From Bacteriovorax sp. Seq25_V (lineage in GTDB: Bacteria; Bdellovibrionota; Bacteriovoracia; Bacteriovoracales; Bacteriovoracaceae): 64,000 nt of DNA. The stretch's first letter is position 1, and each line of letters begins with the position of its first letter. The position numbers and the translations under genes were made by a program. Of the stretch, positions 8,286 to 16,955 are shown in pieces. The stretch lies in contig NZ_AUNI01000021.1 in the NCBI RefSeq assembly GCF_000447795.1, forward strand, positions 186,001-250,000, read 5' to 3'. A model generated the notes under the pieces. That model searched no databases and was not told the DNA's origin. It worked only from the letters and a program-made list of their open reading frames with translations.

Positions 8286-9304
8286 TTTTGTGATACTCCT
8301 AAGCGTGATAATCTTAAAATTAATTGCATATCTTTTGACCAGTCCGTCGCGAGGTGAGATTCCATATTCACAGACTTTGGTTCATTGTAGAGGATTCGAT
8401 CAATTAGTCCTGGATTCATGTGCATAAAGAGTGCACCAGGAACTTTTTTATTCCAAATAATTTCCTTCGCATTAATTCGATCAAGCGTAGACTTTTGAAA
8501 ATCAAGTCGATTACCAAAAATACAAATTCTACCCGCTTCTGGAAGATCAAACATGTCACCAAGCCTTTCAATTCGCGAGCGCATAAATTCAGGGTGCTTT
8601 ATAAGAACGGGAGCAAGCTTTGTTTTTGCAAAAGCTTTTTTCTCACGCTTCCAATACTTATCAAATTTTTCTGCTGGACGAATACGTCTCATAATTTCTT
8701 CTTGCTTAGCCTTGTGCTGTTCCGCTGGCCTGACATGTCCGTAGTGTAGAAGAAGTACATCACTATCAATCTGTGAATTGAAACCAGAGAAACCTTGTGC
8801 GTCACCATGACAAACAATATTGGATTTTAGTTTAAACGCCCTAATTTCCATTGGCTGCCATCGCTTGTTAATCGCCATATGATAATGATCTTTCCAAAAA
8901 TGGATAAAGCGCACACGAACGGCATCGTGACCATTAGCCTTCGCTTCTTCAATCTTATCTTTTAATTCTTGATACTGATCTGGGTGAATGATTTCATCAC
9001 AGTGAAGAAATAATGCCCAAGCATCATCTTCATCCCCGTGCTCTGCGCGCAGTTTATCAAGAGCAATATTGGCCTGACGTGAAAAGATCGTGCCTCCATC
9101 CCCTGAGTACTTATCTTCCCAAGTCGTATCAATAACATCAACGTTTGGAAGCTTCCTTACATTCTCACCTGTCTTATCATCACTGTCACCAAGAGCAAGA
9201 TAGATTTTATCTGTAAGTCCAGACATTGACTCGAGCATCTCGAGATAAGGGTAATCAAGTTTGTCCACACCACGCATAAATGTGAAGCCATATAACTTTG
9301 TCAT
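8282..9304 (-). CDS. Putative GT-A type glycosyltransferase
   Basis: 340 aa soluble protein. Residues 95-110 include [13 protein letters not shown], an acidic motif at the position of the Asp-x-Asp/Asp-Glu of GT-A enzymes that act on sugar nucleotides. It lacks the usual GT2 N-terminal motif (it begins LYGFTFMRG, typical of a divergent GT2-like group). It lies between a UDPGP-type nucleotidyltransferase and rmlA with ATGA overlaps on both sides, implying a role in assembling a rhamnose-containing surface glycan. Domain class moderately sure; substrate unknown. Confidence 0.55.
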   Translation of the reverse strand: MTKLYGFTFMRGVDKLDYPYLEMLESMSGLTDKIYLALGDSDDKTGENVRKLPNVDVIDTTWEDKYSGDGGTIFSRQANIALDKLRAEHGDEDDAWALFLHCDEIIHPDQYQELKDKIEEAKANGHDAVRVRFIHFWKDHYHMAINKRWQPMEIRAFKLKSNIVCHGDAQGFSGFNSQIDSDVLLLHYGHVRPAEQHKAKQEEIMRRIRPAEKFDKYWKREKKAFAKTKLAPVLIKHPEFMRSRIERLGDMFDLPEAGRICIFGNRLDFQKSTLDRINAKEIIWNKKVPGALFMHMNPGLIDRILYNEPKSVNMESHLATDWSKDMQLILRLSRLGVSQK

Positions 9305-10584
9305 ATATTTTCCAAATGAAAATTTTCTTCGTTAAACTTTGAGTTCTTCCCAAAATACTGATCAAGGAAATCATCCATCGTCTTAATCGGTGAAAAAAAA
9401 CGACGACGATTCTTCGTCGAAACATTCATTATATTAACTACTGGAGTGTTAAATTTTTTTCTAAAGTACTTATCAAGATTTAAGAAGACAGAGCCCATTG
9501 CTCCTTCGAGTTGAAAGAAATTCTTCCCGTCTTGGACTTTCTTATTAAGGATCAAGTCCGGAACAATGGCCTGTAGAAGCTCTTCCTCTGATTCACACTT
9601 TGAAAAAAGTTCCGCAAGTACATCAATATTTAAAAGTACAAGATTAGTATTAAAAAAAGCAGCACTGTCAGTTGGCCTGAGCCCCAACTCTTTAAAGAGT
9701 TCTGACTGATTACATTCATCAGCCTGAGCTTTTTCAATGATCGTTAAGTACTGACCTTTTTCTCCGCGATCGTAAAGTGCAATTTGACCACCTTTAACAT
9801 CGCTTTTGGTTTTCGTTGTCGTTACCATGCAAATGGGCACTCGTTCTCTAAGCATCCAATTGACAACCGCACGATCGGGGGTTGAACTTAAGTCCTCACC
9901 ATTTCCAATGCAGCAAATGAGATTCTTCTCCTGTGGGCGATATTCCTTATGAAAAATCGAATAGAGAACCTCAAACCCAAAAAGACCATGTCCTGCAGGA
10001 GCTACCCGCTCTGTTGTAATATTATTATCTTCATCAAGTGTCGGTACATTGGTTTGAATGAGTGGAGTGAATCTCATAAAAGACTCATTTAGTAAGTCAG
10101 CATGTTTTGACCAAATTTCATCAAAAATCTCAGTGACCTCTTCATTTAAAATATCTTGAAGAATGACCTTTTCAAAGGATGTCGTCTTTTTCGAGGCCTG
10201 AATAATTTGTGCCTCTGCAATTGAGATTGGCCCCTTTGAAGTTTCAATATAAAGATCAGTTCCCTTAGAGCCAAGCTTTGTGCGATTATACTTTTTTAAA
10301 TACTCAGTACGATCAACACTAGAACCTATTCCTCCATGCATCTTTTTAAGCCAAAGTGTGGCAGGTACAATTCCCTCTGACGAATACTTCGCCTTAATTT
10401 CTTCGTAAGTTGAAATTGGGTAAGACTTCAAAAGATTTTGAGGTGCTATTGCGGTCGGGTAGAGTCCAGTTGGATTTTCTGACGTGTGAATAGAGAGAAA
10501 TTCTCTCTCTTCCCTACGTTTTTTTAAGAGGCCTGCAAAATAAGCCCTTTCAACTGGATTTTCAATAAGTTCAATTGTTGTCAT
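9301..10584 (-). CDS. UDPGP-family nucleotidyltransferase (UTP-sugar-1-P uridylyltransferase-like)
   Basis: 427 aa resembling the eukaryote-type UDPGP family (PF01704), unlike bacterial GalU. Visible signatures are KMHGGIGSS near residue 85 (nucleotide loop; the family usually has GGLGTxMG), KGGQIALYDRG, FFNTNLVLLNID (the conserved Asn-Thr-Asn) and LEGAMGS (the LExAMG motif). Predicted reaction: NTP plus sugar-1-phosphate to NDP-sugar. First gene of the six-gene envelope sugar operon. A TAGAAT (10598-10593) lies eight bases before the ATG and there is no convincing ribosome site, so it may be nearly leaderless. Confidence 0.65.
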   Translation of the reverse strand: MTTIELIENPVERAYFAGLLKKRREEREFLSIHTSENPTGLYPTAIAPQNLLKSYPISTYEEIKAKYSSEGIVPATLWLKKMHGGIGSSVDRTEYLKKYNRTKLGSKGTDLYIETSKGPISIAEAQIIQASKKTTSFEKVILQDILNEEVTEIFDEIWSKHADLLNESFMRFTPLIQTNVPTLDEDNNITTERVAPAGHGLFGFEVLYSIFHKEYRPQEKNLICCIGNGEDLSSTPDRAVVNWMLRERVPICMVTTTKTKSDVKGGQIALYDRGEKGQYLTIIEKAQADECNQSELFKELGLRPTDSAAFFNTNLVLLNIDVLAELFSKCESEEELLQAIVPDLILNKKVQDGKNFFQLEGAMGSVFLNLDKYFRKKFNTPVVNIMNVSTKNRRRFFSPIKTMDDFLDQYFGKNSKFNEENFHLENI

Positions 10585-10725
10585 AGATGGTAATTCTACC
10601 TAATTAGCATTGAAATTGATAGGTTAGGCGTTTCATTTCTGAAATATTTCAAGAGGGAAATCAGCAAAATCTGTCATCTTTTACAAATCTCCCCTATAAG
10701 CTTTCAAAAGCTGTAGGAGGTAGAG

Positions 10726-11760
10726 ATGAAAAAGGTATTTTTATTGATTGTTTGCGTTGCGTTGTCTTCATGTGGGAGTAAGAATGGCGAGAGAAAAAAT
10801 GGACTAAATTCTACGGTTACAGGCATGGTTAAAAAAGCGAAGAAGCCTGTGTTGTCCATAGATGCTGACGAACTAATAATCACGACTTCGGACAACACGA
10901 TCAATCTTAAGGTTGAAAAATTTGATGAAGAAAAAGGAGAGCTTATTTTTGAAAAGCTCACAGACGCTCAAAGATTAGAACTCTTAAAAGAAAAAAAGAT
11001 TATTGTCGAATATAGAATCTCAGGTCTTAAACTCTATGAGAACTTAACTCTAGAAAATTCTATCGTTCGAGATAGAGTAAGTAATAAAGAAATCAACTCA
11101 TCTGGAGAGCGTTCAGTAATTGAGTATAAAGGAGATGATGTCGCTCATTTTGTAGGTAAAAAACCAGGCTTTAGAATTCAGGAAGTCACATTTGTTACTG
11201 ATGTGAATGAAATGATTAATGTAATCTATCCAAGAATTGGTGAGTGTAGCTTTGGTAAGATTGATAGTGCGCCCTCTGAGGACTGCAAAAATAATCGAGT
11301 AATCATGAGAGATAAGGTTCAAGCGAAAACACCTGTTTTAGTTAACGAGAATATCAAAATCAATGTGACATACATACCTTCTAAGTTGAGTAATATATTT
11401 ACTGGCGGGCTGAATCTTAAAAAATTAAATATTTCAGGCGAATATAGAATGATTAAGGAGTGGAAATACTCAAATATTGAAAGTGTAATAGAAAGTGTTG
11501 AGCCATACTTTTATGAGCAAACAGGAAACAAGGAAGTAAATAACGATTATAAAATTCTAAAGAGATATGTATATAGAAATTTTATCAGTAGAAGTAAAGA
11601 ATCGGCTCGCGTAGTAAATGTAGGACTTATAACTCCAGTGAGTGTTGATGGTCAGGTAATGTCTATACATTTATCAAATGGAAATAAACCAGAGATGACA
11701 AATTACTTTTACAAAGAGGACTACCAATTAAAAACAGACGTTATCTTGCTTGAAGATTAA
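10726..11760 (+). CDS. Lipoprotein of unknown function
   Basis: 344 aa with a lipoprotein signal (VALSSC, Cys16) and a strong ribosome site GTAGGAGG seven bases before the ATG. The mature part is charged, with no recognised domain; predicted beta-strand-rich stretches alternate with Lys/Glu-rich segments, and a Cys pair sits near residues 174-186. Its TAA and the galE TAA share the palindrome TTAA at 11757-11760. Likely membrane-anchored in the periplasm. Confidence 0.6.
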   Translation: MKKVFLLIVCVALSSCGSKNGERKNGLNSTVTGMVKKAKKPVLSIDADELIITTSDNTINLKVEKFDEEKGELIFEKLTDAQRLELLKEKKIIVEYRISGLKLYENLTLENSIVRDRVSNKEINSSGERSVIEYKGDDVAHFVGKKPGFRIQEVTFVTDVNEMINVIYPRIGECSFGKIDSAPSEDCKNNRVIMRDKVQAKTPVLVNENIKINVTYIPSKLSNIFTGGLNLKKLNISGEYRMIKEWKYSNIESVIESVEPYFYEQTGNKEVNNDYKILKRYVYRNFISRSKESARVVNVGLITPVSVDGQVMSIHLSNGNKPEMTNYFYKEDYQLKTDVILLED

Positions 11761-12734
11761 ATTTTCTTCTCCCATTCAAGCGCAGTTTTGCAAATGGTTT
11801 CAAGATCATCATATTTAGGAACCCAGCCAATAACATCTCTAATTTTTAAAGCTTTCGAAATTAATTTCTCGGCATCACCGTCACGACGGGGTGCCATTTC
11901 TACTTTAAAATCTATTCCAGAAACTTTCTTCATTGTTGCAATAACTTCTTTTACCGAATAACCGTGTCCGTAACCACAATTTAGTCGCGTGGATTTTCCA
12001 CCTTTTAAAAGATAATTGAGTCCGTCAACGTGTGCCTGAGCTAGGTCATCAACATGGATATAGTCACGAATACAAGTGCCATCTGGAGTGTTGTAGTCAT
12101 CACCAAAAATTGCCATCTTTTCACGTTTTCCAACAATTGTCTGGGCCGCAATTTTGATTAAGTGAGTAGCATCGGGAGTACACTGGCCAATTTTTAAGTC
12201 AATATTCGCCCCGGCTACATTAAAGTATCTAAAGATGACGTAATTAAAATCGGGGTAAGCGTGAGAGAAATCTTCAAGCATCCACTCTGTCATATACTTG
12301 GTTTTACCATAAGGATTTAGTGGTGTTGCCGCAGTTTCTTCACTACAGATTCCATCAGGAGTATTTCCGTAAACAGCAGCAGTCGAAGAGAAGATGAAAT
12401 TATTGACACCGTATTTATGACATATTTTTAAAAGTTCATAAGTGTTCTTAGTATTGTTATCGTAGTATTTAATTGGGTTTGACACAGATTCAGGAACAAC
12501 AATGCTCCCTGCAAAATGTAGGCAAGCATCGAAATTCTTTTCCTTGAAAAGTTTATCGATAGCATCAGTATTTTCTAAGTTTTCAATAATCAATTCACCA
12601 AAGAGAACAGATTCTTTGCGTCCCGTTGAGAGATTATCAAGAATAGTAATTTCATGAGAACCATCTAAACCGAGAAGATTTAATACGTGAGAGCCAATAT
12701 ATCCAGCGCCGCCGGTAAGAAGTATTTTTGCCAT
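11757..12734 (-). CDS. galE: UDP-glucose 4-epimerase
   Basis: 325 aa extended SDR. TGGAGYIGSH is the NAD-binding loop, FSSTAAVYG contains the catalytic Ser/Thr, and YGKTKYMTE gives Tyr-x3-Lys. RYFNVAGA, GTCIRDYIHV and a complete C-terminal domain are typical of GalE. It interconverts UDP-glucose and UDP-galactose (or the GlcNAc pair) for surface glycans. There is no ribosome site; the start follows a leaderless-type promoter. Confidence 0.93.
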   Translation of the reverse strand: MAKILLTGGAGYIGSHVLNLLGLDGSHEITILDNLSTGRKESVLFGELIIENLENTDAIDKLFKEKNFDACLHFAGSIVVPESVSNPIKYYDNNTKNTYELLKICHKYGVNNFIFSSTAAVYGNTPDGICSEETAATPLNPYGKTKYMTEWMLEDFSHAYPDFNYVIFRYFNVAGANIDLKIGQCTPDATHLIKIAAQTIVGKREKMAIFGDDYNTPDGTCIRDYIHVDDLAQAHVDGLNYLLKGGKSTRLNCGYGHGYSVKEVIATMKKVSGIDFKVEMAPRRDGDAEKLISKALKIRDVIGWVPKYDDLETICKTALEWEKKI

Positions 12735-12746
12735 GAGAAGATATTA
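12735..12746 (-). promoter_or_regulatory. Leaderless-type promoter for galE
   Basis: Minus-strand TAATAT (12746-12741) lies exactly six bases before ATG 12734 with a pyrimidine-rich gap (CTTCTC) that cannot act as a Shine-Dalgarno. The -35 region is not clear. Confidence 0.4.
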
Positions 12747-12839
12747 CATTTCATAAGCGAAAAATACTAATAAAAAAAATTGGGACTAAAGAAGATAAAA
12801 GCCTTTTAAGCTATAAGAATTTGAGACTTAGGAGGTCAT

Positions 12840-13172
12840 ATGAAGAAATTAGAAAAGAAAATATTTATCAAATTATTTATCGGACAAATTTTAATAAGCT
12901 TAGTAGTATTTCCACTTCTTGCTACATATATCATGACTTTTGATAGTTCCTATTTTACAGCTACTTCACTTTCTTTTATGATTCCAATTCTAACAATATG
13001 TTTTAATGTTTATATATTCGCAGGTCGATTTCTGGATCTAGAGCTTTCCCCTTACTTTGGATTAATTGCGATTATTCCCACAGTCTCCTTTTTCGTTGGA
13101 ATTGCTCTATGTTTTATGGATAAAATTCACAGCAAAAACATACTTAACTTATTGAAAAAATTAGAAAACTAG
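12840..13172 (+). CDS. Small membrane protein, three to four helices
   Basis: 110 aa with an AGGAGG ribosome site six bases upstream. Hydrophobic segments at about 10-30, 42-60 and 73-92, with Lys-rich N- and C-termini, give a compact inner-membrane protein with both ends probably cytoplasmic. No family recognised. It lies between divergent galE and the rib operon and appears to be transcribed alone. Confidence 0.6.
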   Translation: MKKLEKKIFIKLFIGQILISLVVFPLLATYIMTFDSSYFTATSLSFMIPILTICFNVYIFAGRFLDLELSPYFGLIAIIPTVSFFVGIALCFMDKIHSKNILNLLKKLEN

Positions 13173-13197
13173 TCCTGTAATTATTTCAATCATTTAT

Positions 13198-13231
13198 GGT
13201 CGGAACATGTCATATGTGATAAGTTCCGACC
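13198..13231 (+). promoter_or_regulatory. Perfect 9-bp dyad over the predicted ribD promoter
   Basis: GGTCGGAAC (13198-13206) and GTTCCGACC (13223-13231) are exact inverted repeats separated by 16 bases, and the second arm ends immediately before the GTG start of ribD. A TGA-TAAGTT extended -10 (13217-13225) lies six bases before GTG, partly inside the second arm. This could be a repressor operator or an RNA hairpin blocking a leaderless start. No uridine tract follows, which argues against a terminator. Confidence 0.5.
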
Positions 13232-14338
13232 GTGACAAATCAAGAACATATCGACATTCAATTTATGAAACGAGCCCTTGCAAATGCAATGAAGGGTCTA
13301 GGTACAGTTTCTCCAAATCCTATGGTCGGAGCAGTTGTTGTTAAAGACAATATTATTCTAGGTGAAGGTCACCACATTCGTTCGGGCGAGGGCCATGCTG
13401 AAGTTAATGCTGTGGCAAATTGTGGGGAAAAGAACTTAGAGGATGCAACGATCTACGTAACTCTTGAACCCTGTTGCCATACAAATAAGAAAACTCCTCC
13501 TTGTACAAATCTTCTTTTACAGAAAAAATTTAAGCGCGTTGTTGTTGCTTGTCTTGATCCCAATCCAAATGTGGCTGGTAACGGTGTAAAAATTTTAAGA
13601 GATGCTGGAGTTGAGGTTGTTGTCGGTGTCCTCGAAAAAGAAGCAACGCTTTTAAATGAAGTCTTCTTTAAATATATCAAAGAGAAAAAACCATTCGTAC
13701 ATCTGAAGCTCGCGCAAACTCTTGATGGGAAGATGGCAACGATGAGTGGTGATTCAAAATGGATCACAGATGAGAATGCGAGAAAGATCGTTCATGAGAT
13801 GCGTTTGAAGTACGACGCTGTCATGGTTGGTCGTAGTACACTTAACGCTGATGATCCTGCTCTTGATATTAGGATGGGGATAAATTCAAAAGGTAAGACT
13901 CCATATCGAGTGATTGTAGGAAGTCCTAAAAACTTAAATTTGAAAGCTAAACTTTTGAATGATGAAAATGTTTCGAAGACGATTCTCGTCGTTCGCGCTA
14001 ATGAATATCAATCCGCACCAAATGATGTTTTAAATTTTTTAGATGAGAAAAAAATTAAATTAGTTTTTGCAAATGATCTAGGTGAAACTTTGGCTAAACT
14101 TGGTGAGATGGGAATTACATCAGTACTAATTGAAGGTGGGCCAATGCTTGCATGCTCTATAGTCGAACAGAAATTATTTGATCGCATATCAATTTTTATT
14201 GCACCTAAAATTTTAGGTGAGGGTTTGAGTTATTATAAAAAGCATTCTGAAAAGATGGCCGAAGCATTGAATTTTAAAAATTGTGAAGTGAAGGTTATTG
14301 GGAAGCAGGCACTTTTTGAACTGAGTGCTGGGGAATAA
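13232..14338 (+). CDS. ribD: Bifunctional riboflavin deaminase/reductase RibD
   Basis: 368 aa, normal for RibD. The N-terminal deaminase domain has GTVSPNPMVGAVV, the zinc/catalytic GHAEVNAV and PCCHTNKKTPPC. The C-terminal reductase has KLAQTLDGKMA, a Ser-Lys-Trp-Ile-Thr segment (SKWITDENAR), DAVMVGRSTLNADDP and a terminal LIEGGP. It deaminates and then reduces the pyrimidine intermediate of riboflavin synthesis. The start is GTG without a ribosome site, directly after the dyad. First gene of ribD-E-B-H; ribA (GTP cyclohydrolase II) is not in the window. Confidence 0.95.
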   Translation: MTNQEHIDIQFMKRALANAMKGLGTVSPNPMVGAVVVKDNIILGEGHHIRSGEGHAEVNAVANCGEKNLEDATIYVTLEPCCHTNKKTPPCTNLLLQKKFKRVVVACLDPNPNVAGNGVKILRDAGVEVVVGVLEKEATLLNEVFFKYIKEKKPFVHLKLAQTLDGKMATMSGDSKWITDENARKIVHEMRLKYDAVMVGRSTLNADDPALDIRMGINSKGKTPYRVIVGSPKNLNLKAKLLNDENVSKTILVVRANEYQSAPNDVLNFLDEKKIKLVFANDLGETLAKLGEMGITSVLIEGGPMLACSIVEQKLFDRISIFIAPKILGEGLSYYKKHSEKMAEALNFKNCEVKVIGKQALFELSAGE

Positions 14339-14339
14339 T

Positions 14340-14996
14340 ATGTTTACAGGCTTAGTTAAAGAAATTGGAATTGTTAGACGTGTAACAAAAAATGCCGAAG
14401 GAGCAATTCTCGAAATTGCTTCTAAGGTCCTTTTGCCAGAAATAGAAATCGATGATTCTATTAGTGTTAATGGAGCTTGTCAGACAGCAGTTGCCGTTTC
14501 TGATCAGACTTTTACGGTTCAAGCTGTCCATACGACATTGGAGAAAACTACTCTTGGAAACTTGCGCCCTGGTGATGAAGTAAATATGGAGTTGGCACTT
14601 CGTATGTCAGATCGCCTAGGTGGCCACATGGTTCAAGGCCATGTGAATGACAAGGGTACGATCACTAATATAACAAATACTGGAAATAACTATGTAGTTA
14701 CGTTGAGAGTTAATTCGTCTCAAATGAAATATATTGTGAAAGAGGGATCTGTTACAATAGATGGTATATCGTTAACAGTTTCTAATACTTTTAAAGAGGA
14801 TTGTTCGTTTCAAGTATCGATCATTCCGCATACTTGGAATAATACTGTTTTACGCAATCGAAAGGTTGGTAGTTTAGTAAATATCGAGGTTGATATCCTC
14901 GGAAAATATATTGAAAACTTGCTTTTTTATGGGCAAGGGGCTAACAATGGCCAAGGGCAAATCACTGAAGCCTGGCTTAAAGATAGAGGATTTTGA
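14340..14996 (+). CDS. ribE: Riboflavin synthase alpha subunit
   Basis: 218 aa made of two lumazine-binding beta-barrel repeats. The N-terminus [10 protein letters not shown] is invariant in the family, and [11 protein letters not shown] marks the second half. It dismutates two 6,7-dimethyl-8-ribityllumazine molecules to riboflavin. ATG 14340 is chosen for the family N-terminus; it follows the ribD stop by one base with GGGGAA upstream. The ribB ATG overlaps its TGA. Confidence 0.95.
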   Translation: MFTGLVKEIGIVRRVTKNAEGAILEIASKVLLPEIEIDDSISVNGACQTAVAVSDQTFTVQAVHTTLEKTTLGNLRPGDEVNMELALRMSDRLGGHMVQGHVNDKGTITNITNTGNNYVVTLRVNSSQMKYIVKEGSVTIDGISLTVSNTFKEDCSFQVSIIPHTWNNTVLRNRKVGSLVNIEVDILGKYIENLLFYGQGANNGQGQITEAWLKDRGF

Positions 14997-15655
14997 TGTA
15001 CGAATTTAATACCATAGAAGAAGCGATAGAAGATATCCGTCTTGGTAAAATAATTATCGTTGTGGATGATGAAGACCGTGAAAATGAAGGCGACTTTATC
15101 ATGGCTGCTGATAGAGTGACTCCTGAAGCCATTAATTTTATGGCCACTCATGGCCGTGGGTTAATTTGTGCTCCAATCACAAAGTCTCGTGCAGCAGAAT
15201 TAAAACTTCCATTAATGGTAGCTCAAAACGATTCTGTTCATCATACAGCATTTACTGTTTCTATCGATTCTGCAAAAGGTGGTACTGGAATTTCTTGTGC
15301 AGATCGCGCACTTACAATTTTAGAATTGGTTTCACCAACGACAGCACCAGAAGATCTGCTAAGACCTGGACATATTTTTCCACTCATTGCCAAAGATGGG
15401 GGTGTGTTAGTTAGAAATGGTCACACAGAGGCCGCTGTTGATCTTGCTCGTCTTGCGGGGTGTGCACCAGCTGGAGTTATCTGTGAGATTATGGATGTTG
15501 ATGGTGGAATGGAAACTGTTCCGGGATTATTTGAACTAGCGAAGAAATTTAATTTAAAATTTATAACAATAAAAGATCTCGTTATATACAGAAAAAAGAC
15601 GGCTGCGCTTAATGCTGATATAAACGAAAATGAAATTGGAGATATGCATGTATAA
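14996..15655 (+). CDS. ribB: 3,4-dihydroxy-2-butanone-4-phosphate synthase
   Basis: 219 aa. It converts ribulose-5-phosphate to the four-carbon riboflavin precursor. Family motifs are [10 protein letters not shown] (metal-binding Glu), [27 protein letters not shown] and GHTEAAVDL. Length shows a stand-alone RibB without the GTP cyclohydrolase II domain found in RibBA fusions, so ribA must be elsewhere. AGAGGA precedes the ATG, which overlaps the ribE stop (TGATG). Confidence 0.95.
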   Translation: MYEFNTIEEAIEDIRLGKIIIVVDDEDRENEGDFIMAADRVTPEAINFMATHGRGLICAPITKSRAAELKLPLMVAQNDSVHHTAFTVSIDSAKGGTGISCADRALTILELVSPTTAPEDLLRPGHIFPLIAKDGGVLVRNGHTEAAVDLARLAGCAPAGVICEIMDVDGGMETVPGLFELAKKFNLKFITIKDLVIYRKKTAALNADINENEIGDMHV

Positions 15656-16112
15656 TACTTTAGAAGGTCACTTAAACGCTTCAAATAAAAAATTCGCCAT
15701 CGTAGCTGGTCGTTTTAATGAATTTATCACAAGTAAATTACTTGGTGGTGCAATTGATTGTATCAAAAGACACGATGGGGATGTTTCAAAAATTGACGTT
15801 GCTTGGGTTCCAGGTGCATATGAAATTCCACTTGTTGCTAAAAAACTTGCGGCTTCTAAAAAATATGATGCTGTAATCACTCTTGGCGCAGTTATTAGAG
15901 GTTCAACACCACACTTTGATTATGTTTCAGGTGAAGTTGCAAAGGGTGTAGCGAAGGCTTCTTATGATTTTGATACTCCAGTTGTATTTGGAGTATTGAC
16001 TGTTGATACAATAGAACAAGCAATCGAAAGAGCTGGTACAAAAGCTGGTAACAAGGGTTGGGAAGCAGCAATGACTGCAATTGAAATGGCAACTCTTTTA
16101 AAATCTCTTTAA
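15648..16112 (+). CDS. ribH: 6,7-dimethyl-8-ribityllumazine synthase
   Basis: 154 aa, standard for the icosahedral lumazine synthase. Motifs: [29 protein letters not shown] (catalytic His) and [11 protein letters not shown] 15648 is chosen over upstream starts because GGAG lies six bases before it and the family N-terminus fits; it overlaps the ribB end by 8 bp. Last gene of the rib operon, followed by a stem-loop. Confidence 0.95.
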   Translation: MYNTLEGHLNASNKKFAIVAGRFNEFITSKLLGGAIDCIKRHDGDVSKIDVAWVPGAYEIPLVAKKLAASKKYDAVITLGAVIRGSTPHFDYVSGEVAKGVAKASYDFDTPVVFGVLTVDTIEQAIERAGTKAGNKGWEAAMTAIEMATLLKSL

Positions 16113-16128
16113 TCTCAAATGTGAAATA

Positions 16129-16151
16129 GCTCACCTCTTTTTGGGGTGAGC
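16129..16151 (+). terminator. Stem-loop after ribH
   Basis: GCTCACCTC (16129-16137) pairs with GGGGTGAGC (16143-16151), nine pairs with one G-U and a five-T loop. No uridine run follows, so it is either a weak terminator or a 3'-end protecting hairpin for the rib operon mRNA. Confidence 0.5.
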
Positions 16152-16188
16152 AAATTACAAATCAATTTACATCTTTTAGAACTTGGTC

Positions 16189-16680
16189 ATGCCAAGGAAA
16201 AAACTAATTAGGTGTAGCAACACTTCTTACTACGTAACAATTAAATCAACAACATCATGGTTTTACCAACCGCTTCGTCGTGTTTGGAAGATTGCATGTG
16301 AGTCTCTTGCTAAGGCCGAAGATAAGTATCCTGTTAATGTTCATGCCTTTGTCTTAATGAGTAATCATTATCACCTCGTGCTTGATACACCAGACTCTAA
16401 CCTTGATAAATTCATGTATGAGTTTAATAAGAATTTTTCCTTGGCACTTCGACAGTATTCAAAAAATGGAGAGAGTACTTTTACTTCTCGCTACAAGTGG
16501 TGTCTTGTAGATGATGATCACATCCCTATTGTTCTAAGTTATATCTATCCCCCATTTGAGTATCAATATCAATTGAATAGAAATAAAGCCGTCAGAAATG
16601 AAATATGCTTACTCGCAGATGAAATGAAAATAAAAGTTGGAATTTCTCTTAGAAAACATCGTTTTAAATTAAATACTTAG
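16189..16680 (+). mobile_element. Y1 (IS200-like / RAYT-type) transposase, single copy
   Basis: 163 aa protein of the Y1 transposase superfamily. Residues about 57-72 contain HAFVLMSNHYHLVL, whose His-x-His is the metal-binding HUH motif of TnpA/RAYT proteins, preceded by a SYYVTIKS strand. The usual YIYRNP segment reads YIYPPFEYQYQ. ATG 16189 is preferred over TTG 16183; there is no ribosome site, and TAGAAC sits six bases upstream. No terminal IS200 hairpins or second copy are visible, so it looks like a domesticated RAYT rather than an active IS. Confidence 0.75.
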
Positions 16681-16711
16681 AAAATAGTAATAAGCCATGA
16701 GTTTGCAAAGA

Positions 16712-16793
16712 AACCTCATGAAATTCTCCATTCTTCTTTGTCACAATGATGTGACCCTAATAAAGAGGAAATCATGGACGAATTCATGAGGTT
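16712..16793 (+). promoter_or_regulatory. Structured leader around a tiny ORF
   Basis: The arm 16712-16726 (AACCTCATGAAATTC) is complementary to 16780-16793 (GAATTCATGAGGTT) over 14 pairs with one bulged A. This encloses the ribosome site and start codon of the downstream 27-codon ORF. An inner perfect dyad GTCACA-ATGA-TGTGAC (16740-16755) lies in the loop. Such long-range 5' structure is typical of tightly silenced small-peptide mRNAs. Confidence 0.5.
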
Positions 16794-16857
16794 CTTAAAG
16801 CTTTTGGTTCTAATACTTCAGTTTTTACTGTTGATATTAGAGCTTAGAAAACTTTAG
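16774..16857 (+). CDS. 27-residue hydrophobic peptide, type I toxin-like
   Basis: ATG 16774 follows AAAGAGGAA by a good spacing, and the frame ends with TAG at 16855-16857. The peptide has a charged N-terminus (MDEFMR), a core made mainly of Leu/Ile/Val with one Gln (about residues 8-22), and a charged C-terminal tail (ELRKL), so it would form one short membrane helix. With a structured leader and its own terminator it looks like a complete small transcription unit. Toxin function is inference; it could also be a regulatory membrane peptide. No homologue is recalled. Confidence 0.5.
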   Translation: MDEFMRFLKLLVLILQFLLLILELRKL

Positions 16858-16863
16858 GGTAAT

Positions 16864-16889
16864 AGAGGTGATGTACCCGCATCACCTCT
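16864..16889. terminator. Terminator after the small-peptide gene
   Basis: AGAGGTGATG (16864-16873) and CATCACCTCT (16880-16889) form a perfect 10-bp stem with a six-base loop. A short pyrimidine stretch follows on the plus strand. It may also help stop transcription arriving from the convergent methyltransferase gene. Confidence 0.6.
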
Positions 16890-16955
16890 TCCTTATGTAA
16901 CTTTATCAGTTTTAAAAATTCGATGCAATTAATTTTAAAAAGGTTCCTGGACACC

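Noticed and set aside
13173-13231. FMN riboswitch before ribD
   Set aside because: The conserved RFN sequence and stems are absent and only 59 bp separate the genes; a simple dyad is present instead.
16740-16755. CRP-type binding site GTCACA-ATGA-TGTGAC
   Set aside because: The half-sites are in the reverse order and spacing compared with TGTGA-N6-TCACA, so it is better read as a hairpin or other dyad within the leader.
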